From Periconia sp. R9002 (Eukaryota > Ascomycota > Dothideomycetes > Pleosporales > Periconiaceae), in contig JAMAHW010000017.1 of the NCBI GenBank assembly GCA_023627715.1, positions 434,001 through 498,000 of the forward strand: a DNA stretch of 64,000 nucleotides, written 5' to 3'. A program made the position numbers and the translations under genes. The notes beneath the pieces are model-generated. The model was not told where the DNA came from. It worked only from the letters and a program-made list of their open reading frames with translations, and ran no database searches. Positions 11,743-23,294 of the stretch are shown here, one piece after another; position 1 is the first letter of the stretch, and the number at the start of each line of letters is the position of its first letter.

Positions 11743-13191
11743 ATGTCCCGCGTCAGCGTCATTTCTGCACTTCCAGTGCCATCAAACCCTAGCGACACAT
11801 CGGAATGGAGCTTCCCTCCTAAGCTGGAGTCTGAAATAATCACGCTGGCAGCTTGGTGCCAAATCAATCAGCAGCAGAGGGTGCCTTTTTCTTCTTCCTT
11901 CGAGGATAGTGAAGATGATTTCGATGAGTCGACTGATGACGAAGATTGCACAAATGTGATCAGTCCACTATCCATTGATGGCGACGCAACAATCGAAAAG
12001 GACTTTCTCGACCGACTCGCAGAGCTACTCTGCTATAGAAAGGATGCTTCATTAATCACGAGTACGTCGTTGATATATAGTGAGACGTAGGCAACTATCG
12101 TGGCTGCTCGAAATTCGACCTCGGGACGGAAAACTTGGTCGGACAAGGATGTGAAGATGCTGGAATACTTGACCGAAGTCCTCGAGAGAATTTCCGCTGA
12201 AGGTTGGTGTCTCTGGGGAAGCCTGCCCTTCGTGTCGATAAGACTAATTTCATGTTCAGACATTTTCGGAACTGACCCGCTTCCAGAGCTACAGAGCACT
12301 TCAGTGGAATATTACAGTGAAAGAATCCGGTACCACACCAAAACTGTTATGTCTATAAAAAGAGGGAATACTGGATTGAACTTCATTAAAGAAAGCGAGT
12401 TTAATGGTGTTGTGTCCGGTCATCTACCAGTATACGACTTCGCTGGGGCTGTTGAGGACATATCCTATAGTACAGAATTTTACACCAAATTGAAGCTGAA
12501 CCTAACACCAGGCAAGCTTCGTCGCGTCGTGGAGGAATTGTCGCATATTCGAAGGCCGATGCAAGGTGCAGAGGCCTTTTTACATGTCGCTCAACAATGT
12601 CCTGGCTTTCGCAAAGTGAGAATTATCTTGCTCAACAGTCCCCCGGCAAGGAAGGTCAAGATATGGCGGTGGTCCAAGAAAGAATTTCCCGTCACTCCAC
12701 AGCTAGAATCAAAATTCCGCAACGAAGTGGGGAAGCGCAAGAATATACATGCTGAGATGGTGCTATTGGCCTACCTTCTCGGCTCCAAAGGTCTCTGCTC
12801 AGAAGTTTTCCCATATCTTGGGGTCAGCAAGAAGACGTGCCTTCTTTGCGGGCACTTGCTTCGGGAAATAGGCTTTTTCGAAACTCGAGGAAACCATGGG
12901 AAGTGCTATTCGCAATGGACATTTCCCAGCACACTGCGGACGAACCCTCAGGTGGCCGAGAAACTGCAGATGGCTGTTCAGCGCCTGAGAAACACTCTTT
13001 GGGATGAAGGGATAAAACGCGACGAACCTTCTGGGGATGCAGAGAAGGAGTCGGTGATGGTGGTCCCGGTTCCGCCCAATTATGGGAGGCAGGCGACGCT
13101 TTTTAACTGCATAGTTGAGGACCCTAGATTTCTTGCAAGAGAAACTGAGAGGTTGGCCACGTCTTACAAGCGCGACAGAGAGGCGAAGTAA
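11743..13191 (+). CDS. OTT_1508-like nucleic-acid/nucleotide deaminase-fold protein, with one in-frame TAG
   Basis: Model: join(11743..12202,12260..13191), 463 codons before the stop. The intron is 57 bases (GTTGGT donor, CTAAT branch, TTCAG acceptor). Deaminase zinc motifs are visible: HAE at about residues 317-319 (HAEMVLLAYLLG) and C-x2-C at about 347-350 (SKKTCLLCGHLL), then a Trp-bearing segment. This is the pattern of the fungal OTT_1508 deaminase family of the cytidine-deaminase superfamily; the substrate is unknown. Codon 116 (12088-12090) is TAG. The frame stays open and protein-like on both sides, and the break falls between two strand-like segments. I found no intron that removes it in frame. 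The gene is therefore broken, recoded, or read through. The stop TAA overlaps a perfect GTAAGT. Confidence 0.68.
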
Positions 13192-13233
13192 GTGGTCCCT
13201 ATTTACTTGTTACTTCGCCCTTGGTTGCCATAG

Positions 13234-14697
13234 ATGCTCATACGGACTAGAATGACTCCTAGCGACGATGAAAGCTCTGTTAAGCTCTCCGATGCATGGG
13301 ACAGCGCAAGTGCACCAGAACTTAATACTAGAGGCGTCAGAAGAAACAAAGCCGAAGCTGCTAAACGAACAGCCTGCCCTTCCTGCAAGGCCACCTGCGA
13401 ACTCACCCATATCTGCAAAAAGTGCGGAGTTATCTCCCACTGTACTCTTGATTGTTACGAGTCCGACTGGTATCGACACAAATTTTCCTGCAGATTGGGA
13501 AGACCAATCGACGCCACGGATTATTTGGTACACGCTTGTCACGCGAACGAGTTTCCCCTCGAAGATGATGTTGCAAACGAGTATGGATTTTTGTACTTTG
13601 CTTCCGGGAATGACCGGTGGAGACTCTTCGACCTTTACCGTCGACTTGTAGTCGGCTGGAAGGTTGAAGAGGACGAGTTACGTAGTGCGGTAGAGCAGAA
13701 CAAGCTTAAGGAGATGCTTGCATTTCGATGCTTGCAAACCAAGGACCCTGCTATGCTAAGAGATATGCAGTGGCTTATGAGCGAGGAGGGGTTTGGAGCC
13801 AAAAGCAAGGGATCGGGACTGGCCGTTACCATCGAGGCGGCTTGGAGGGAACTGTTAAGTCCTGATGAACAGTCATTGCCTATCGGCAAACTTCAGCCTT
13901 TGGAAAAGCGAAAGGCGCTTGTATTCTACGTCCAGAACCGCAATGGATTCATGCCAAACGTGAATGAAGACAACTGGATCTCATTAGGCTTTTGTACGAC
14001 CGCGGACCCCAAGTCAGGACAGCAACTCGCTTCTGCATATGGATCGCTTGTCGAGCGATGCTCCTCCGATGAATTCTGGAAAGCCATGGTGGAGTCTAGA
14101 ATGGTGGAATTGTTTGAGAAATATGGGCTCGCGGACCGAATTTTACACTTGCGCAACTTTAAGGACTTCATGGTCATTGTAAAGAAAATGCACCAGAGCG
14201 TGTAGTAGCTCAAGCGATTTACACGTATGAACGTGGCTGATCCGTTCCGAGCCCTTGTGGTAGACTACGGATTTATGAACTGCGAGAATGCACGCCAAAG
14301 GATGCAGCTTCGACAGATATATCACGAATACTTTGAAAAGGGAGAGGATGAGATAAGACTCCATGAGGCATGCGTTTCTGGGGATCTGGAAAATTTCCTT
14401 GAATCGGTCTTGGGAAGGCTTGCAGTGCACCCAGACTTGCTTCGGAATCATTATCCGCTAGAAAATCGCCCTCTGGCGGGCATGGTGACGGATTCCGTGA
14501 TAGTCTGCACGGAGTCTGCTTTGGATCAGGTAAATGACTCTGAGAGAGTTGATGGGGAGGTCATTGTAATTCCGGATGCTGAAGACGAGGTAACGACAAG
14601 ATTGATTCATGATCGCGCTGCATTTACAGGCACGGGACTGAGAAAGCGGTATTACCCTGGATTGGACGGTAAAGTCATCACGGAATGGTCGTTGTAG
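13234..14697 (+). CDS. MYND zinc-finger protein, frame interrupted by tandem TAG TAG
   Basis: The MYND finger is at residues 48-86 with the full ligand set (C48, C51, C61, C64, C70, C74, H82, C86). It is followed by a long helical region typical of fungal MYND proteins. The frame 13234-14205 ends at TAG (14203-14205), and a second TAG follows at 14206-14208. The same frame then continues open to TAG/TAA at 14695-14700. The downstream part contains segments that family members carry C-terminally (VVDYGFMNCENA, LHEACVSGDLENF), so both halves belong to one protein of 487 codons. A 36-base in-frame intron (14179-14214, GTAAAG...AAG) would also remove both stops but is shorter than the other introns here. 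It starts 42 bases after the deaminase stop on the same strand. Its role is unknown. Confidence 0.66.
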
Positions 14698-16130
14698 TAA
14701 GCAAGTCTAAAGTGGTATTCCCAAATTTAGGAATTTCATCGTGTATTTTTACTTCAGCTGAAAAAGGGGAAGCGCCTTTCTCTGCCCGTCCTTGACGCGA
14801 GAATATCGAAACGTTGCTTTGGGAAAGTATCTCAGTAAACTGTTTGCAACCAATCTAGCCTAGCCTTGTCTAGGGCTATGGTTGCTTTCCTCAAGTTGGG
14901 CTGAGCAGCATTACCAGATGTTGTTTCTATCGCGATAGAATCAAAATTCAGAAAACTCATCCTCGCTCAGTGTAGTCTATGACGCGACTAACTGGCGGAG
15001 CGTCGGACATTCCACTCCACACACCACTTGAGGCTGAGGCTCACCCAATTCAGCGCTGCGGCGAACTTATTTTATTAAACGCCCTATCTAGCAAAAAGAA
15101 GCCTTCCTCCCTAGAAGCGCTCACAAAGCCGCCACCGCACGGCACAGTCATAGTTAGATTTAAGCATCGGTCGCAGAACTGGCGTCCGGCACATAGAGGG
15201 CACAGCTTCGCCATCCGAGACCTTATGATCCGGATTTATGCTATAATTGCCGGTTGCTGACGTTGCGATCAGAGTTGGTATTCTTAGACGCGCTAGGCTT
15301 CGTGAAGGTGGTGTCGTTGGGTTGGAGTGGGGGCTAGTGCTTTCGTCAGACCTTTGCGATGAGCGGTGAAATTTTGGAAGGTCTAGATGCTTGAGGCGTG
15401 GTTGCTAGGCAGTTTTGTGGATGCTATGTTTGGTGAGGCTAGTTTAATGATCGCGACGAAGATCGTGAAGGAACGGTGAAGTTGGTAAACTGTTGATGGG
15501 GTTTGGTGGCTTATGTTGTATGCTGGGCACGAGGTAGCATGGATACGCTCCATGCTGTCGCAATTTGCTATATTCAGGTATTTTTGGATCGATTTGACTT
15601 GAAGTGGATATTATTGACACTGTTCCTTTAACTTGGGTGGTCTGGTGGGACCACTGTCAAGCACGCAAGAGTGAAGAACTAAAAAAGGAAAAGATTGGGG
15701 AAACCGGAAACGGTATGTAAGCATATGCCCGAATCATGTGGTATTGTCTTGGAATGTAGAAGTCAATAATTATATTAGCGCCCATGGAAAGCGGTGAATT
15801 TTATCTGGTTCATGCCTCCCGCAAGAACGATGTTTACGTAGGACTTGAGATTGTGGAAAACGTAACTGAACATCGAGCAGTAAAAACTCGTCGAATTGAA
15901 CCGCAGGAGCCATAACATCGTTCGAAACCTCCCTACTTGAATCAAGAGACTAAAGGTTTTGGTCTCCTATGCACTAGACTTTGAACCGCACCGTCCCATG
16001 AGATGGGTAGTCTAATACTGTGATCGTCATTTTTGACCCATGTATGTATTTCAAATCTGGTAATCTACATAGGTTCTTTTTTTAATTGTCAGCTTGCGTT
16101 CATGTGATTCAAAGCGATAGTGTGTTAGCC
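14698..16130. other. Gene-poor stretch with one small open frame
   Basis: No gene of normal size. A 43-codon ATG frame at 15784-15915 (+) reads like protein (begins MESGEFYLVHASRKND), but it has no recognisable family and may be a fragment. AT content is higher than in the flanking housekeeping regions. Confidence 0.4.
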
Positions 16131-16378
16131 TTATTGTTCATTCGCAGATGTACACTCAAACCTGCCTTTGGTGGAAGAAGTATTGGTCTCAATGGCAGAC
16201 CCATGCGACTCCATGAGCAAAAGTCCACGAAGCTTTTCTTCCCTAGCAACTTGCATACCATCTACAAACTTTTCTCTCGTCAGATGCTATCCATGAATAT
16301 GCCAAGAGCATGCCAAACGAGCCCAGTCAACCCAACTCGCTGCCCAACCGTACTGTCCACTACTTTGACGGGAAAATC
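16131..16378 (-). pseudogene. Gene relic in two frames, family not identified
   Basis: Two protein-like segments on the minus strand meet in different frames: 16378 down to 16283 (contains VVDSTVGQRVGLTGLVWHAL, then TGA at 16280-16282) and 16286 down to 16131 (contains REKFVDGMQVAREEKLRGLL, then TAA). The overlap at 16280-16289 indicates a small indel. Stops TGA TAA bound the upstream end. No splice sites fit the join. Confidence 0.4.
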
Positions 16379-17009
16379 TTATCATTGTCCATCTTCACTG
16401 AAAAATCCGAAACAACATCGACATGAACCCGTAAACATTGTTTGAGACTGTCTTCGCGGACCGATACGTATGTATGTACGGTGCACCCCTCATTTGCTTT
16501 CTACATCAAACGAAACGTCGTTCAGCCTAATCCACATCTAGGTATAGGCGCAAACCATTCTACACCACCTTTTCGCATGTTGATAGGGAAACATCGAACA
16601 TGAAACACATGCTGTTCGCAACAGTTCATCCGCTATGTCGCCTAGTGCGCACATCTGCGGGACTAGTCCATCTGCAGGAGGAGGGGATGAGATGTTTTGC
16701 GGAATGAAACGAAACTACACCTGTACGAATGCAATCATCACTAGTTCTGCAGCTGGTGTCGCGCAGGGGAAAATTGACTTCTGTCGAACGCTTCTTGAAA
16801 CGAGGATAGTCAATACGGTAGTACAGGCACGGGAAGAAGCGTGCGAGTGTTTGAGAAGTGAGGTTGGCAGATGTCAGAGGTATAGGTTGTGCAGCCACGT
16901 GCCTGCAGGTACAGATCAAACAGTGCGCTGATTCCCGCCCCCGTCGCACAAAATTCTGCAGGAAAGAAATTTTGTTTGTTTAAGGAATCAGTTGTAAAAG
17001 GAATTATTG

Positions 17010-17318
17010 TTATTGGAAACAGGAGCATTGACTGTTGGCTTTTTACCCCAAGAGTATAACATCAGGAATCTTCTTTGAAACCTCGAACTGTGATGAGTTG
17101 AATCCCACATTCTCATCACACGCGAAGGACTTGGGCCCATACTGCTACTGCGCGAAGCACATTGTCTAGACGCAGGAGGCGCCCCCTGCTGAATCTTCAA
17201 CAGGTTTCTCCTTTGCAGACACGATGTCATCAGTACGGTAACAGCTCACCCTCTCCCAATGCGAACGAAGGCGTTGCCGAAAGGGGTTCGCAAAATGCGT
17301 TTGGGATCGGCTCCTGCG
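17010..17318 (-). pseudogene. Gene relic with three in-frame nonsense codons
   Basis: A 103-codon minus-strand frame keeps protein character throughout (for example VSCYRTDDIVSAKEKPVED and QYGPKSFACDENVGFNSSQ) but contains TAG, TAG and TAA before its final TAA. Each internal stop can be derived from CAG or CAA by one C-to-T change at CpA, the change favoured by repeat-induced point mutation. Many cysteines are kept. I do not recognise the family. Confidence 0.4.
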
Positions 17319-19024
17319 TCAATCCCGTAGATGTTTGCTGTTTCGAAACTGTTCGTTTCAGCCCTTTTTTCCACGAAGCGAACATTTGCCTTGGGTTCTG
17401 GACCCCACCGGATAAGCTGGAGAAGTTGATATCTAGATGCCAGAATTTGTTTTTTCAAGAGTATTGAAACACCAACAAGCAAACGAAACCGTGTTTGAAT
17501 CATGAAATTGTTCGATCCCGCTCCCTCGTGGCGTGACAAGCGGGAGCGTTGCAGCACGTGTGGATGGCTGCATGCATGGATGAAAGCCGAAAGTCTCCCG
17601 CAAGCGGCTGATAAGAGAGCTAATTCTGCCCTTGTTGGAACCTTCCTTTAGCAGAAAATAGCACCATCTTCGGATGGACTGTATCCGGGTTCGCTTCAAT
17701 TTGCGGCCTTTCCCGGTTCTCGTTATATCGAGGTACATGTACATGTGCATTAGTTTTCGGGTCTTACTTCTTCCGCGAAAATTCAATAACGAGCACATCT
17801 CACGGTGCTGCTGTGTACCCAAGCACTCTGAGAACATTAGTCCAACGACGCGTCACTTTCGCCTTAGCGAAATTTTCCATTCGTGATGACTGATCAGTTG
17901 ATGGCTGCCCATGTAGAACAAGTCAAGCGGCACAGCAGAATCCGAGGTCAGCAAGTGGAGAAATTAGCGAGCATTCCTGCCGAGAAATGAAGCTTATGGA
18001 AGCGCTGGACCCAAAATCCTGGCTATTTTCGGTCTTATTGTGAGCAAATTTGCTGTCAATATGCAGTGCACGCTCCACCACTGCCCACATGAGCGGGTGA
18101 ATAGCGCGTGGGCCACTTCCCGACCTCCTCCCTTTCGAATACTCATCCTAATCTCGTACCGCGCAGTTCCCGGGAACATTGCTGCTACTAAGGGGCATCG
18201 TGAAACTGGCCACTTAATTTTCTCGCTGACAGCTTATTGGAATCGAGCGAAGGATGCGATTTCCAAGTCAGTGAAGTCAGGTAGCGTTTTCAATCTCACA
18301 TTGATGCCATGTACCATTAACACAACGCCTGTAGCCTGTACCTCGTGCGAATAGAGCGTTTACACGGAAGCTCTGCATGTACAGTATGCGGCTCGCCGGT
18401 GCACGAGTTGCGTTGACCAAAGAGCAAGCGCTCCCGTTGTATTGCATTGACAGATCCATGTCTCGGATCTTTTGAGGGTCAGCGTATCAGCAGCGCTTAC
18501 GCACACAAGCCTTTGAGAGAGACATCGTTCTGGGAATGGCGCCATCTAATCGACCCCAGGTCTGTGCGTTTTCTAAATCTATCCCCCAGGCTTCGCACTA
18601 CTCTGGTGGCTTGCAGGTCGTTTCTGTGTAGGCTGCATGGGTACATGGCCGGTCTGCCACCACCTGCATGCTGCAGACGCACTGGCCGGCCGGTCTACTC
18701 CGTTTTCTTCGAATGCATTGCTGCTGCAAGGCTCCTGGAAAAGATTATAAGGTCGTCAATCTCCAGGCCAGAATGTAGAACAACAGACAAGACAACCCTC
18801 GACCACGCCTCCCTCGCCTCGAACTAACCAACAAAGTGCGGAGCATTTTGTCACACCTCAACCTCCTCTAATTCCTTCCCGAATTTGTTGTGCTTCCATC
18901 TATCTCGCTTTCAGCATTACAGCATCTTCTACCTCGCGTCACTGATATTTGCTCATTCCATCTATTATAATACAACATCTACAAAAGCGATCTCGAAACA
19001 TATCTCATCATACCATCCTTCATC
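17319..19024. other. Gene-poor stretch upstream of the DUF3455 gene
   Basis: No supportable gene. The last ~150 bases before 19025 are C/T-rich, as in many fungal 5' leaders, and probably hold the promoter of the next gene. Confidence 0.45.
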
Positions 19025-19789
19025 ATGCTTTTCTCTGGCCTCACCACAGCCCTTATTCTTCTCACCTCATCGGTCTCGGCTCTACCCCAGCCCCCACCCA
19101 CAGCCAACCTAGACAGTCTCGCGGCTAGATACCCCAAGAGCGACCTCCCATCCCCAGATGGCCTCCAGCTGAAGTATGTCTTGCTTGGCGTTGGAACCCA
19201 GAACTATACTTGCAATGGCAACGAGACTGCCGCTCCTGGAACAACTGGAGCAGTTGGTAAGTCCCACTCTGCCACTGAGCCATCCTCCATATGAACTAAC
19301 TCTAGCACAGCCAAACTCTACGACATTGGAACTCGACTCAACAGGGACCCTCTAGCTCAATGGAAAATCAGCTCCATCACTGGGCTTGCTCTCTCCCTTT
19401 CGGCCTTCCCCGGCATCCTCGAGGGCTACCTCATGCTCGAAGGCTACAACGAGTGGTTGGGCAACCACTTCTTCACTCTACTGGATGCTACGACCTCGAT
19501 CCCGACCTTCTACCTCGACCGCGCCAAGACGACCCCCTTCCCCAACGCCATGGTCAGCAAGAAGAACGCTACCGATGCCCCCAAAACCGCTTGCCCCGGT
19601 ACCAAGAACGAGGGTGCGGTCCCGTGGCTCCGACTCGTCGATGATAAGGGTTTGAGCGCCGGCGGTGTGAACACTGTTTACCGTGTCGAGACTGCTGGCG
19701 GGAAACAGCCTGCCGTGTGCAAAGATCAAAAGGCCACCTTCGAAATCCCGTACGCCGCTCAGTACTGGGTATACGGACCCAAGCCTTAA
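19025..19789 (+). CDS. Secreted DUF3455-family protein
   Basis: Model: join(19025..19256,19311..19789), 236 residues, one 54-base intron (GTAAGT, CTAAC branch, CACAG). A signal peptide occupies about residues 1-19 (hydrophobic core, then ALPQPPP). The mature part has the DUF3455 hallmark near its start (KYVLLGVGTQNYTCNG) and ends in a VYRVETAGG...YWVYG segment, as in the family. Members are small secreted or cell-surface fungal proteins; no enzymatic role is established. The gene stands alone in a gene-poor region, flanked by 1.7 kb and 3.5 kb without genes. Confidence 0.85.
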
Positions 19790-22700
19790 TCGCCTTACCT
19801 CTCCCACGACCCGCATCTTCCTTCTCAGCAAGCTACGAAACGTCACTACGCCACCAATCGACCACCTCTACCCCGTCCGCTTTTCGTGTTCATACCTTCG
19901 ATACCCTGTATATTTTTTGTTATTATGCCTCCCAATTTCCTTTGGGCTTTCTTACGATCCTTTTCATCACATGTTATATGATACCTTTTCCCTTTTTTTC
20001 CTTTTCTGTCACTCTACACGCATCGTTTTTGGGAGGATTTGTTTTGCAATTTCACGGAGAGAGACACACATAAAATAGATTTGACCTACTCAAGTGTGCC
20101 TAGCTTAAGTATAGCTTAATATCACAGTGCGACCAAAATGTTATATCATTGTGCCACATAACACTTGTATGTTTTACTTGAACGTGAGAAAAGTGCTCTG
20201 TCTTGCAGCTTCCAACAAACACTGATGAACAGAAACTGTCAAAAGGACCCAGAGGTCATACCAACCACAGGTACCAAATTCCCACCTTGTGTAACATCTA
20301 ACTGATTCGTCCAACACGCAAAAGCCATACAGACAATGTACCTAAGCGCCTTCATCAAACCCACCCAACCATCCACACCTGAATAAATCGCTCAATATCG
20401 CAAGCCCATTCTCATCGCCAACTACCTGGCATAAATTAATCATCTGCTACAGCATCCCGAAGCATCAATCAGATGATTGTTTATTCACACAAGTTCTGCT
20501 TGAGCGATGTAGGCGCCCACGCGGAAAGGTTCCAGGCTCCGTCCCTCCCACACGCACTACATACGAACCCAGCACGCGACGCGCAAGGGAAGAAAAAAAA
20601 GAGTACTTCGATACTGCACAAAGTGCAGCGCGCACAAGTCTCGGCCTCTCTCGTTGAAATGAGACACCAGCTAGGTATAGGTACATTCATCAGGCGGCAG
20701 CGCCGCCGCCGCCGCCGCCGCCGCAACCAACTGCTCACTATGTACCTACGTACCGGTACCATCTAATCATTTCCACACGACCACGCCCTCTCCACAAAAA
20801 AACCCCTTCGCGCCATCCAAAGTCTCACCTACATATGTACACACCCAGTGACCCAATCCACCCATCCACCCATCAGCCTAACCAACCTACCCGCCAGCGC
20901 GGCGAGTCCTCCCGCCGCTCCACACTCCACATTATAACCTCGCAAACTATAACACCGCACCTCGATGCGATCTGATTGCACAAGCGAGGCGTTGGAACAC
21001 GATTCGATATTACCTACGGTTGATAATACGGCTGGGTTAAGGACAAGGTTTGTAGGAGTGGAGAGGCGAGGTGAGGCGAGGCGAGGCTGGGGGAGGCGAT
21101 GGCGATTTGGGGAACTTAACGAACGACGGCTGACCGACCGACCGATCATTCCACGCGCGCCCGCGCCCGTGCCCGTTGGTTCGCGTGCGGTCGGGCCGTA
21201 TTGTGGGTGGTTGGGTGGTATTGGGGAATGAACGAACGGATGGAGAGTGGATTGGAGTGGATGAAGGTATGGATGGGTACTTAGGTGTGTGTAGGGAACG
21301 GGGGTGTTATGGGATTTGATTGGTGGGCTGGGTGGGTGGTTGGTTGCCTTTCGCTTCTGGATTGAGGCGGTTGTGGCGTGGTCTTTACGGAAGGATGGAT
21401 AGATGGTGGATGGCTGGATGGGTATCTTGTGGATTGTGGATCGTGGATCGTGGATTGTGGCTTTCGGGGAGGGAGGGATGTGGATGGGTACATAGGTTAA
21501 AGGAGTATTGGAGGTGAAGAGGAGATAGGCAAAATTAAGAGACGCAAACGCTTGAGTAAGTGAGTATTCCAGGTTTTCCGCTTGGTGAAAAATCATTCCA
21601 TATTCTCGTTTCTGTTGCTCTCGTTCTGCGTATCTACATAGCTGACCATTGTACACAGGTTCATAAAACCACGTGCGTCCAACATCCACTCCAACAACCA
21701 CAAGTCCAGCCCAATCCCCTATCCAGACAACACACAAAAACCAACTAGGTAGGTACCTACTTACCTCCATACACAACCCACGACTCCACCGCACGTACCA
21801 ACCAATACATCCACGTACATCCCCAACCAACAGAAAAAAGCAACCCAACCTTCCTTCTCGCGTACCAGGGCTTCCATTTTTGGAGCGACGCGCAATACAG
21901 GCTACCACACTCATGTATGTGTAGGTACGGCGCAACGCCCGACAGTACATAATCTACTTATGCACGTAGTCATGTAATGGTATGATAATTCGGGGTTACG
22001 CTCCATACAGGGACGTCCGCGTGGTGGAAGGTAGGTAAGATGGAGTGGTGCCAGCGGCGGTTACATGGCTTGGCGGCCTACGGGCTTCATGCGGGTCGTG
22101 TCCGTTTGGCGAGGGCGCGCCCGGCCCGTAGGTACGGACGGGTATGGTCATATGGAGGATTGGGAAGTCGTTTTTTGGGGGCGGGAATAAGAGGGAAGTT
22201 TCCTTTTTTGTGTGTGTCTTGGAGGAGTCATATCTTTACTCGGATTCTTCGTTGATTTGCTAGTCGTGGGTGTACATGTATTGTTGTGCAGGTTTTTGGT
22301 ACGGATGTGCTTTATAGAGTGATTTCACCGTGCTGATTGACTATCCCAGTTGCTTGGGATGTACAGCTCTCACCTGTCAGAAGACATGGGACAGGCATTG
22401 TGTTGTTCTGTGGAGTTCTCGTACAGTCATATCAACCACTGATCTAGCAGGGTTCTACGAAATGAGGAATACCAAGATACCAGGTACTGTGTATTGTGCA
22501 TCTAGACGACATACACGTATTGCTTCCTACAGCTGAAATAATCAGAATATGCATGTTGCTAACTAGAAATGTAGTTGACTTATGCTGGTCTGAATACCTG
22601 CGGCGTCCATCTTTCACATGCCCCTCGTACTAGAATCAGTAACACTATCTTCAATTGGTGCTACACACGTAGTCACCGGTGTAATTTGGTCCTATTGCTT

Positions 22701-23294
22701 GTCAAAATCTTTTTTGATAATACCATCCAGCGGAGAAAGTAGGGTATACTGAGCATCGACAATTGACGCTGGATCTGCTGGAAGAACTATGCTTATTCAA
22801 TGGACCCAGGTGTTTTGAGTTGAGCTAATATTCCCAGAGTTCAGAGTGAAGCAGCTTGAGTGTTAGTTTCATATAAACTCAGTTGGTCTGTTGTGAACGC
22901 GATTCGATCATTGCACTTGAGACCAAACGGACGCAATCATGTAAATGACGTTAGATTTTACGATTTTAACATTTGTTTGTTTTGATACTACATATTTGTG
23001 ACTTGACATGTGTTTTTACAGAATGCCTCCCTACTATGTGAACAGCGAAAAATCAAGAAGGGCGAAACAATATATAGTAAAACAGCAACCCGCGTGATCG
23101 TCTCAAAGAGCGTGGGGTGTAAGAAAGAAAGATGAATCCAAGGAAAGCATGGACAAAAAGATTGGGAGAAGCCCTGAACGCCATCGCTAAATGAAATCCA
23201 AAAACCAAAGAAGATGCCTTACGTCCTTTTCGTGGAGGGTTATAAACACCTCGGCCATCTCGCGTCGAAGTCATATCCAATCCGGCTTGCCAAC
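19790..23294. other. Long gene desert
   Basis: 3.5 kb with no supportable gene. It holds several low-complexity patches: a (CGC)8 run at 20701-20724, GAGGCGAGG-type repeats near 21061-21090, and TGGAT/GGATCGT-type repeats at about 21390-21460. The repeats keep long frames open by chance. Confidence 0.5.
20701..20724. repeat. (CGC)8 trinucleotide microsatellite
   Basis: Eight uninterrupted CGC units, not inside a supported gene. Confidence 0.9.

Noticed and set aside
13188..13233. A 46-base intron fusing the deaminase and MYND proteins
   Set aside because: Splice sites are excellent, but the junction is phase 2 and leads to an early stop, so it does not make a fusion protein.
11743..14697. 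Alternative nuclear genetic code with TAG as sense
   Set aside because: TOM70, the class IV aminotransferase, RPS0, the peroxidase and SNF1 in this window end in TAG at the expected family length, so TAG is a normal stop here.
20829..21950. A 373-codon ATG frame on the minus strand
   Set aside because: It runs through GGAT/TGGAT-type simple sequence that lacks stops by composition. Amino-acid use is odd (Pro/His/Tyr/Ser runs) and there are no domains, so it is probably fortuitous.
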